From: Bryobacter sp.
GTDB taxonomy: Bacteria > Acidobacteriota > Terriglobia > Bryobacterales > Bryobacteraceae
DNA length: 47,276 nucleotides
Assembly: GCA_022843625.1 (NCBI GenBank)
Contig: JALHNH010000049.1
Span: 1 to 47,276 of the forward strand
Direction: 5' to 3'
The position numbers and the translations under genes were made by a program. Under the pieces are notes generated by a model. It did no database searches. It was not told the origin of the DNA and was given only the letters and a program-made list of their open reading frames with translations. Below, piece by piece: positions 6,397 to 13,194 of the stretch (position 1 is the first letter of the stretch; each line of letters begins with the position of its first letter).

Positions 6397-7815
6397 CTAT
6401 TGTATGGCAAAGGGGTCTTTGCCTGTGCTCTCGATGTATGCAATCTCGCGCAAGTAGGAGGCTGAATCGGTCTTGCGCTTCATGCCGTCATAAGACATCC
6501 AGCGGATTTGCCCAAATATGGAACGTTCTACCCAGGGGCGATCGTGCAAGCCAAAACACCACAGGATCCCGGTGTAGGTATTGGGGTCCCGGCCGTCGAG
6601 TGCGTACTTGTCATGCAGGTAAATCATAGTTTCAAGGGCGTCCTGGCAAGTGGGCGACCATTCAATGATCTTCTTGCCCCAATACATCCGGTAGTAGCCG
6701 TGCATCTTGCCGCGAAAGAGGAGCTCTTTTTGCGTCGCATTCCAGATATCATCGTGCGTTTCCGCCGCTTCGAATTGCTGGCGGGTGTAGGAGGGTTTGC
6801 GTTCATCAGGGGCGTGAGCCAGTAGAGTTTTGCGAGCCCACTCTGGGAGAGCAGAGAGGCATTCCACCTGAGGCCCGGCGTAGCGGGCGAAGTTGAAGGC
6901 CAACTCCCGGCGAACTACCATCTCTTCGATGTATTCCGCACTGGAGAGATTATTCTCAATCCCGTGCGATTGAACCTTGAGTGCAACATCGAGGGCGCTA
7001 ATCATCCCGAAGTGCAAGTAAGGGCTCATGTTGGAAGTTGCATGAGCGGCAGGCTGATTGCGATCTGAGGCGTAGCGTTTGAGGTTGTGACCGAGAAAGT
7101 GATTCAGCCGCCTTTCAGCTTCGAGCGCCCCACCGTGGAAGCTAGTAGAAACCGGTACATGGTGATCTATCTCACATCCAGCAACCAGGCCTGCAATGTT
7201 GTCACTGGAAACATAAGTGTGAAATGAAGGAGTAGGGAGTGTCCAGCGTTGCTTTGGCTGAGGCATGTCCAGCGGCTTCATATACGCTGGCAGCATGCGC
7301 TGGATTTTTGGCCGAATCGTATAGGCCGCATACTCGCGTTTTTCGAATTTATTCATTGGCACAACACAACTGGAATCTACCGCGAGGTAAGGGATTTTCA
7401 GCTTTGCGGGAACACTTTGATTGTGGGCGGCCGCAATAAAGGTTGGATAGTCATCGGTAACGACTGCTGCTGCGTCTTCAGCAAGCCGGTAGAGAATGTC
7501 ATTGGCATCCGACCTGCGGGCGCGAAGGTAGAAAGTGTAGCCGACTCCAAGTTTTTCCAGTCGATGGGCTGTTTCCGGCACGCCCTCGAGGACAAATGTG
7601 TGAATACGGCGATTTGCCTGGCGGTAAGTGCAGGTGAGCGCCTCGTAAAACAAAACGGGAAGCTTCAACTGATTCGCCAAAAAGATTGCGTGTGCCAGAG
7701 CATGGTTGCCGTCAACGCGACGGTTCATCTGGCTCCAGTACAAAACATACTTGGCTTGAGGCTGAAGGGGGGCTTGGTTCAGGCTTCGAATGCGGTCTTC
7801 AGCGGGAGATATCAC
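6397..7815 (-). CDS. phr: Class II deoxyribodipyrimidine photolyase
   Basis: The 472-residue product has the N-terminal alpha/beta antenna domain (YVLYWSQMNRRVDGNHALAHAIFLANQL) and the C-terminal FAD-binding helical domain typical of class II CPD photolyases. Class II signatures include YVLYWSQMNRR, FEKREYAAYTIRPKI, FARYAGPQVECLSALPEW, the THDDIWNATQKELLFRGKMHGYYRMYWGKKIIEWS block and GRDPNTYTGILWCFG. The enzyme splits cyclobutane pyrimidine dimers using blue or near-UV light. The GTG start at 7815 leaves 51 bases to the divergent radical SAM gene, so that gap must hold promoters for both. Downstream are the epimerase and the 69-residue gene. Length fits the family and no catalytic region is missing. 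Class II is widespread in eukaryotes and a minority of bacteria. Confidence 0.9.
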   Translation of the reverse strand: MISPAEDRIRSLNQAPLQPQAKYVLYWSQMNRRVDGNHALAHAIFLANQLKLPVLFYEALTCTYRQANRRIHTFVLEGVPETAHRLEKLGVGYTFYLRARRSDANDILYRLAEDAAAVVTDDYPTFIAAAHNQSVPAKLKIPYLAVDSSCVVPMNKFEKREYAAYTIRPKIQRMLPAYMKPLDMPQPKQRWTLPTPSFHTYVSSDNIAGLVAGCEIDHHVPVSTSFHGGALEAERRLNHFLGHNLKRYASDRNQPAAHATSNMSPYLHFGMISALDVALKVQSHGIENNLSSAEYIEEMVVRRELAFNFARYAGPQVECLSALPEWARKTLLAHAPDERKPSYTRQQFEAAETHDDIWNATQKELLFRGKMHGYYRMYWGKKIIEWSPTCQDALETMIYLHDKYALDGRDPNTYTGILWCFGLHDRPWVERSIFGQIRWMSYDGMKRKTDSASYLREIAYIESTGKDPFAIQ

Positions 7816-7866
7816 AGCAACTTAAAGATGATTCACTTTCTGTAGACGGTACAATATTAGTTTGTG

Positions 7867-8949
7867 ATGCGTGCCTGGAATCGCGCTCGGCTCCTGTGGG
7901 GCTACCTTCGCCGCAAATCCCGGCTGAGCGCTCTGCCCGTCGAGTATATCGTCGAAACCACGGCCAAGTGCAACATCTATTGCCCAATGTGTCCTCGCGA
8001 GACGCACAAGCAGCCCAAAGAAGACATGAGCGACGAGGTCTTTGAGGGGTTGGTGCGAGAAAGCAGCGACAGCGCGGAGCATATGATGCTGATTGGCCTG
8101 GGAGAGCCTTTGCTCGATCACAAGATTTTCGAGCGAATTGAGTTTTGCCACCGGCACCAGATCTCTACCCTGCTCTCCACCAATGGCACTCTACTGGATG
8201 AAAAGGCATCCGAGCGTCTGCTAAAGACGCCAATCGAGCACATCACGCTGAGCTTCGACGGGGCCAGTAAGGAAAGTTTCGAGTTCTATCGTAAGGGTGC
8301 CAAATTTGACCGTGTACGTGAAAATTTCGTCCGCTTTGCAAGGATGAAAGATGCCATGAAGGCAAAGGTTCAGGTAGTCGTCCAGATGGTGCGGATGGAG
8401 AAGAACTGGGATGAAGTGGATGACTTTGATCGATTCTGGAAGGCAATTCCAGGCGTAGATCAAACTCGCGTCAAGGCGGACGAAACCGACCTGATGAGCC
8501 CGGACGGTGGCCATGCTCCGGGTGACTTTACACACCCCTGCCACTATCTCTGGCGTGGGCCAATGTACATCAAGCAAAACGGTGATGTCTACCCGTGCTG
8601 CCAAAGCTATATGCTCGACGGCAAGCCCGTGGGCAAAATCGGCGAGGAGCCGCTGGAGCAGATCTGGAATTCACCCGAGATGGAGCGCATGCGCAAACTT
8701 CACACCACGGGGCGTGCCGCTGAAGTGGAGATCTGCTCGAAATGCCGCACGGCTATCCCGCACCCGGTTTTAGTTGCAGGTAGCCTGATCTTTCATGGCA
8801 GAACCGTTCGGAAGCTATTGCCCTGGGTAGAAAAACTTGCTTACTGGAGCAGGCTTCCGGTGCAACTGTTGCGACCGCAAAAGCAGGCGCGGCCGCCGGG
8901 AAGAAATCCAGCCGATGAGCTGGTTCAAATTACTTCACCGAAAGACTGA
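7867..8949 (+). CDS. Radical SAM protein with SPASM-like C-terminal cysteines
   Basis: The 360-residue protein has the radical SAM cluster motif CNIYCPMC (C35, C39, C42), followed by GLGEPLLD (the GGEP-type SAM-binding element), LSTNGTLLD and LSFDGASKESFEFYRKG. Downstream cysteines in THPCHYLW, DVYPCCQSY and EICSKCR resemble a SPASM/twitch domain that binds an auxiliary iron-sulfur cluster. Enzymes of this build modify peptides, tRNA, lipids or cofactors; nothing nearby names the substrate, and no precursor peptide is evident. I use ATG 7867; a GTG at 7864 immediately precedes it. The gene is divergent from photolyase. Its last 20 bases overlap the 3' end of the anti-sigma gene tail to tail. 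The tail (RPQKQARPPGRNP) is basic and probably disordered. Confidence 0.8.
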   Translation: MRAWNRARLLWGYLRRKSRLSALPVEYIVETTAKCNIYCPMCPRETHKQPKEDMSDEVFEGLVRESSDSAEHMMLIGLGEPLLDHKIFERIEFCHRHQISTLLSTNGTLLDEKASERLLKTPIEHITLSFDGASKESFEFYRKGAKFDRVRENFVRFARMKDAMKAKVQVVVQMVRMEKNWDEVDDFDRFWKAIPGVDQTRVKADETDLMSPDGGHAPGDFTHPCHYLWRGPMYIKQNGDVYPCCQSYMLDGKPVGKIGEEPLEQIWNSPEMERMRKLHTTGRAAEVEICSKCRTAIPHPVLVAGSLIFHGRTVRKLLPWVEKLAYWSRLPVQLLRPQKQARPPGRNPADELVQITSPKD

Positions 8950-9535
8950 ATTCCCGCAAAATCTCCTGTTTTCCAGCGGGCTTAAGCCTCAGCCAATACT
9001 GGCCTTCAGCAAGGCCGGAAACCGAAAGCCTGCCATTAAGAGTCAGTTGGCCCGTCGCCTTCACATCACCATCAGCCCCGGACAACTCCCAGGCATATGC
9101 AGCCTCTGACAAGCCTGTAAGATCCGGTTTGAGATTCAGGGGCTTCCGGGCGGGTACACTGAGCCTGGATTCGTTGCGCACAGCAACCAGATCGATACTT
9201 GTGGGCTCAGTGTTTTGCTCAAGCAGGCCTGGCATAAAAACCATTAATGCTGCGCTGGCAGCAATTGCAATTGGTAAGTAATTGCGATATTTGTTCGGCT
9301 CTGGATTTACAGCTACTGCCTTGGCCCCGGCGGCAACCGCATCTACAAATCCGTCCATCTTTTCGAGCCTTGTCTGACAATATCCACAGACAAGAAGGTG
9401 CTCCTCCACAGCAGCGATGTCTTCCTCCGACGACAGTCGACCGAGTGAATACACCTCCAGTGCATCCTCGGTCAGGTGGGATTCATTGAAAATCTGCGCC
9501 GCAGATTGATCCCGTTCAGGCAAACGCCTATCCAT
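8930..9535 (-). CDS. Zinc-finger anti-sigma factor, single-pass membrane protein
   Basis: The 201-residue protein has the anti-sigma zinc motif HxxxCxxC (H46, C50, C53 in EEHLLVCGYC) preceded by an acidic helical stretch, as in ZAS-domain proteins that bind ECF sigma factors. A single membrane helix follows at about residues 86-104 (YLPIAIAASAALMVFMPGL). The last 95 residues would be periplasmic and look like a small beta-rich domain (AYAWELSGADGDVKATGQLTLNGRLSVSGLAEGQYWLRL). The gene lies 74 bases after the sigma-factor gene on the same strand, the standard partner arrangement. It should hold the sigma factor at the membrane until an envelope signal frees it. The gene overlaps the convergent radical SAM gene by 20 bases. 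Confidence 0.8.
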   Translation of the reverse strand: MDRRLPERDQSAAQIFNESHLTEDALEVYSLGRLSSEEDIAAVEEHLLVCGYCQTRLEKMDGFVDAVAAGAKAVAVNPEPNKYRNYLPIAIAASAALMVFMPGLLEQNTEPTSIDLVAVRNESRLSVPARKPLNLKPDLTGLSEAAYAWELSGADGDVKATGQLTLNGRLSVSGLAEGQYWLRLKPAGKQEILREFSLSVK

Positions 9536-9609
9536 TCATAGCCTCCAGAACGATGTCGCCGATGCGGGGGAGGATACTTCCAGCGACTGATTCGTGTAAT
9601 AAGGTAGTG

Positions 9610-10335
9610 TCACACGGTCGATCTTTTTCTCACAAAAAACGACTTGAGATTACTTTTTGCCATCCGGCGCCGGCCCTCGTCGCTAAATCGTTGCTTGGCC
9701 CGGGATTTGAGAAGCCGGAATTGGGTGTCGTTGAGGCCCATTTCCTCACAGATTTGCTCTTGGGGTTGTTCGAGCAGATAGAAGCGGGTGAGGATCTCCC
9801 GATCCCGGCGGGAACATTCGCGCAGGATCTCTTCCATGATTTGAGAGTTTTGCGAACGGATCGCACCCTCTTCAGGGCTCATATGAGAGTCGGCGATCTT
9901 TACGTTGCCGTCAATGTCGAGTTCATCGCGCCGGCGTGTGTAGTTCTTTTCGATAAAACTAGCGATCTGACGCCGGACGATAGTGCGGACAAAGCCCATG
10001 AGACGTTCGGGGTCTCTCAGTTCGCCCCGCTGGATTGCTTGTACGACGATTACAAATGTGTCGTGCACACGGTCATCTATATCCTGCCGGCCGAGCTGGC
10101 GAACGATAAGAAACTTGATACCGCGAGAAAACAGTGCGTAGAGTTCTTCCAGCGCTGGCTGATCGTTGGCCTGAATTCGCTGCACCAGATCGGTCCAATT
10201 GATATCCTGAGCCGGACTCGGTGGGGGATCTAAAGCGACCGGGCCCTCCTGCCCATGAGCCCCATGGTCTTGTGCAGGATCTTTCTGCCTATCCTCAATT
10301 CGCGAGGGGTTTTCAATAGATTGAATGACTAGCAT
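9610..10335 (-). CDS. ECF-type sigma-70 family RNA polymerase sigma factor
   Basis: The 241-residue product carries sigma region 2 (about residues 65-130: LEELYALFSRGIKFLIVRQLG, VHDTFVIVVQAI, MGFVRTIVRRQIASFIEKN) and region 4 (about 170-215: REILTRFYLLEQPQEQICEEMGLNDTQFRLLKSRAKQRF, a helix-turn-helix). Region 1.1 and region 3 are absent, as expected for ECF factors. The first 45 residues form a polar, proline-rich extension that is unusual for the family. The ATG at 10335 lies 3 bases after the stop of the CHAT gene, so translation is probably coupled. The anti-sigma gene follows. ECF factors often activate their own operon; a target promoter could lie upstream of the CHAT gene near 12830, but I cannot name its motif. 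Confidence 0.85.
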   Translation of the reverse strand: MLVIQSIENPSRIEDRQKDPAQDHGAHGQEGPVALDPPPSPAQDINWTDLVQRIQANDQPALEELYALFSRGIKFLIVRQLGRQDIDDRVHDTFVIVVQAIQRGELRDPERLMGFVRTIVRRQIASFIEKNYTRRRDELDIDGNVKIADSHMSPEEGAIRSQNSQIMEEILRECSRRDREILTRFYLLEQPQEQICEEMGLNDTQFRLLKSRAKQRFSDEGRRRMAKSNLKSFFVRKRSTV

Positions 10336-10338
10336 GAA

Positions 10339-12819
10339 TCAGCCTTTAGAAATTGCAAGATACGCCGCCCAATAAGACGGTTTTGAAGACCATCCGCCCT
10401 GGCGGATCATTTGAAGTTGCGCGGCTCGCAGCGACTCGGCAGCGGCTCTCGGACTCCACTTCTGCTGAATTAGATTTTGGTAAAAAACCGGAAAAATTGG
10501 CCCCTCTGTATCCTCAGTTGGCCACAATGTGGCCAATACTGTACTTACACCAGAGATAAGAAATGCTCGAGATAACCCGTTGATGCCAATGCCTGATATG
10601 ACTTCTCCCGTCGATGAGCTACAGCCCGAAAGCACCACAAGTTTCGTTTTTGTCCGCACAGCGTTCAAATCGAGGGAGCTGAAAAGACTGGTTCCGGTTT
10701 GTCCTTTTGTTGGGCTCAAGGCAATATTGAGCAGGTGAGGGTTGCCTGCCTGTGGAACGAAATGGGTCGAAAGGTGAAGAATATCTGGAGACTGGTTCAG
10801 GGTGGATCCAAGCGTCGTCACAGTTGCCGATAATCCTGTGTGCTCTACCGTGAGCCAGTGTTGATTCTTCATCGTATTCAGGCTGATTTGGAGTTCTTTC
10901 GCTGACGCCGGTAGCCGATTTAGCTCCAATTGGCTGACAGAAGCATTCTTCATCGGGCTCAGTCGACGATCTGCCTGATTGTAAATGGCGTCGCCAATCC
11001 CAACTGCCTGACGAGTCCATGCCAGGCTGGTTTCAGTCTGCAGGAAGAGTGCTGAAGGCAATACGCGCAGGCTATGGTCTTCGACAAGATAGCGAGAACC
11101 CGCCTTGTCGGCGGGGAGCGCTGCTATAGGAAGCGTCGAAAGTTCTTGGTCTAACACCATTGTCCAGAATGGGGTAGTGCGTTTGGAATACAATTCTTCT
11201 CCGAACAATTGCTTACAAAGTTCCATTCCGGTACTAGAGTTTCCGATTTGGGACCTATCCGTGATTTCTTTGCGAAATTGGTCAATCCACTCCCTCATCT
11301 GCTTTTTGCCTGGCATTCTTCGGACCTTAACGTTGTGGGCGTCGACAATCCAAGCCAAAGAATAGGGCTCAGTCAGATAGTAGGAGAAGACAACTTCATC
11401 GGGTTTTAAATTCCGCTGCCAATCCTTTAGGCCCAACTCGCCGCGAATCGAAGCGTTCGGAATCCTGAGTCCAGCCTGTATTTCAAGCGCATTCAATTCA
11501 AGTTCGAGAATACGAAGTTCTTCGAGTCCTGGGGCAGCTTGCCTTGAAGCAGATGATTGTAAAGTCTGAAACCGGGCAAGCTTCTGCCAATATGCCGAAG
11601 GAAACCGGCTGGCAAAATCCTCAAGTGGAAACTGGGCTGCGCGCATACTGGCAAAACGCGCTTCCTCGGCAACCCAAAATGACTCTTCTGCGAGGCCTTT
11701 CTGATTGAGTGAGAAAGAGGGATTCGCAATAGCTCCGAGAAAAGCCCTATGAACTTCGGTGGTGAGGTAGGACTCAAAGTTCAGATACGCCGAGTCGGTC
11801 GGCAAGACTTGCATTCGCCATTGCCGTGCCTGAGCCAAAGCCGAACGAAGGGTTGGCACTGCGGCCGCAAAGTCGTTCTGATTTAAGGCGATTCTTGCCT
11901 CTTCCCGGTCGATCATAAAATGGTGCATTGGCGTTCTATTCCCGCGATCCAGATCCCGGGCCACTTTCAACAACTGGCTTGCGCGCTCATAGTTGCCTTT
12001 TTCGCGAAACACTATTGCTAATTGCAAGGCATCACGAAGCCGTGATTTTTCTCGAAAGATGGAGCGAATCCGAAACGCCTCAAAAATGTAAGCCTCAGCT
12101 TCTTCTGAATGGGACATCCAGACAAGGCATTGGCCCATAACGGTATAGACCCATGCCCTTCGCAACTCGCGCACACTTTCAGGCCAGAGTTTCAGCTTTT
12201 CAGCATTAGCTGCCTGAATCGTTTCGGGGGGGGCAAGTTCAGACTCAGCCAACGCTCGGTCGAAGGCCTTTCTTGCTTCTTCTTCCACGCCCAGGCGGGT
12301 GAAGATGTTTGCCTGTAATAAAAATCCGTCTAGTTTGGCATCTCTGCTCATTGAGCTTCCATCCATTGGATATTTTCGAATGGATTCCAACGCTTGCTTA
12401 TGGTTGCCGAGGACAACATGGATGCTGGCGATGTTGTAGGCAGCCATCGTCTCAAGATTGGGAATATTTCGCATCTTGGCTTCGGCTAGAGCAATATTGA
12501 AATACTTAGTTGCGTTCTGGTATGAGGCCAGAGCAAAGTAACTGCCTGCCACATTGTTCAGAAAGAAAATAGCAAGCGGGAAATTCTTTTCTGCGAGCGC
12601 AATATCACGTGCCTTGAGGTATTCAATAATGGCCTCTTCGTAGCGCTGGTTTCTGAAGAGATGAAAGGCTTGGCCACGCGTTCTCTTGAGAAGGTTTGAA
12701 GCTTCCGCAACTGCAGGAAGCTCGGCACGAACCTTTTTCTTTGCATTTTCAGGCGTCAAGGTGCATGCAATAAGTACTAGTACGAATAGCCGAGCATGCG
12801 AGATAACGGTCAACAGCAT
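10339..12819 (-). CDS. TPR-CHAT protein, predicted caspase-like protease, likely lipoprotein
   Basis: The 826-residue protein begins with a hydrophobic leader (LFVLVLIAC) that fits a lipobox, with C19 as the lipidated residue. Residues of about 45-350 form tetratricopeptide-like helical repeats (AFHLFRNQRYEEAIIEYLKARDIAL, NVAGSYFALASYQNATKYFNIAL, YNIASIHVVLGNHKQALESIRKY). The last 270 residues are a CHAT domain of the caspase/separase clan. Both catalytic residues are present: H686 in LHLSTHF and C733 in LSGCSSS. The C-terminus (ATLWPTEDTEG, YWAAYLAISKG) is also typical. It is the first gene of an operon with the sigma factor (3-base gap) and anti-sigma factor. A periplasmic membrane-anchored CHAT protease beside a membrane anti-sigma factor suggests it may cleave the latter, but this is inference. 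A hairpin precedes the start codon. Confidence 0.85.
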   Translation of the reverse strand: MLLTVISHARLFVLVLIACTLTPENAKKKVRAELPAVAEASNLLKRTRGQAFHLFRNQRYEEAIIEYLKARDIALAEKNFPLAIFFLNNVAGSYFALASYQNATKYFNIALAEAKMRNIPNLETMAAYNIASIHVVLGNHKQALESIRKYPMDGSSMSRDAKLDGFLLQANIFTRLGVEEEARKAFDRALAESELAPPETIQAANAEKLKLWPESVRELRRAWVYTVMGQCLVWMSHSEEAEAYIFEAFRIRSIFREKSRLRDALQLAIVFREKGNYERASQLLKVARDLDRGNRTPMHHFMIDREEARIALNQNDFAAAVPTLRSALAQARQWRMQVLPTDSAYLNFESYLTTEVHRAFLGAIANPSFSLNQKGLAEESFWVAEEARFASMRAAQFPLEDFASRFPSAYWQKLARFQTLQSSASRQAAPGLEELRILELELNALEIQAGLRIPNASIRGELGLKDWQRNLKPDEVVFSYYLTEPYSLAWIVDAHNVKVRRMPGKKQMREWIDQFRKEITDRSQIGNSSTGMELCKQLFGEELYSKRTTPFWTMVLDQELSTLPIAALPADKAGSRYLVEDHSLRVLPSALFLQTETSLAWTRQAVGIGDAIYNQADRRLSPMKNASVSQLELNRLPASAKELQISLNTMKNQHWLTVEHTGLSATVTTLGSTLNQSPDILHLSTHFVPQAGNPHLLNIALSPTKGQTGTSLFSSLDLNAVRTKTKLVVLSGCSSSTGEVISGIGINGLSRAFLISGVSTVLATLWPTEDTEGPIFPVFYQNLIQQKWSPRAAAESLRAAQLQMIRQGGWSSKPSYWAAYLAISKG

Positions 12820-12825
12820 TTAATA

Positions 12826-12866
12826 GTATTCCTAGGAGTACCAATATTTGTCACTCCTAGGAATAC
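12826..12866 (-). promoter_or_regulatory. Perfect 14-bp inverted repeat masking the CHAT ribosome binding site
   Basis: GTATTCCTAGGAGT (12826-12839) and its exact complement ACTCCTAGGAATAC (12853-12866) flank a 13-base loop. Each arm contains the palindrome CCTAGG. In the mRNA of the CHAT gene the second arm would hold the only plausible Shine-Dalgarno sequence (AGGA), about 10 bases before the ATG at 12819, inside the stem. It could act as a translational switch, or as DNA it could be an operator for a dimeric regulator. A terminator is less likely because no U-run follows. Confidence 0.6.
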
Positions 12867-13194
12867 CTCAGACTTTAACCTTAGGCAAGGCATTTGCAAT
12901 GTTTTCCACATAATCTGGAATCTTGTTCCTGCCTTTCTCGGCTAAACCCTGTCTACATGAAGAACGGGGGGACAATGATAATCGGATCCATGGCCTTGTA
13001 ACCTCTTGATTTAATTGCTTATTGCATGACACTCGGTCAGCAAAACCAGTTGACCCGACGGCTGTTTTGAGTACGTGGAGGGAGGCTATAAAATCGCCGT
13101 AACCTGTTGAAAACGATGTGGAAAAAATACTTACTTGTTCTGTGAATGGCTTTTCGGCTCCGGCAAACAGACCTGTTAAGCTGAAAATGGGTCG
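12867..13194. other. Intergenic region between the divergent CHAT and lpt genes
   Basis: Apart from the inverted repeat, this stretch has no gene I can support. A minus-strand frame of 148 codons crosses it but shows no protein-like composition except possibly its last 20 codons. Two nonamers that resemble DnaA boxes of the TTTTCCACA type occur in opposite orientation, at 12902-12910 and 13117-13125. A TATAAA element lies near 13088, upstream of the lptC/lptA gene, but no matching -35 element sits at a normal distance. Promoters for both operons should be here. Confidence 0.5.

Noticed and set aside
12867..13194. Replication origin in the large intergenic gap
   Set aside because: Only two DnaA-box-like nonamers, no dnaA, dnaN or parAB nearby, and no AT-rich unwinding element that stands out.
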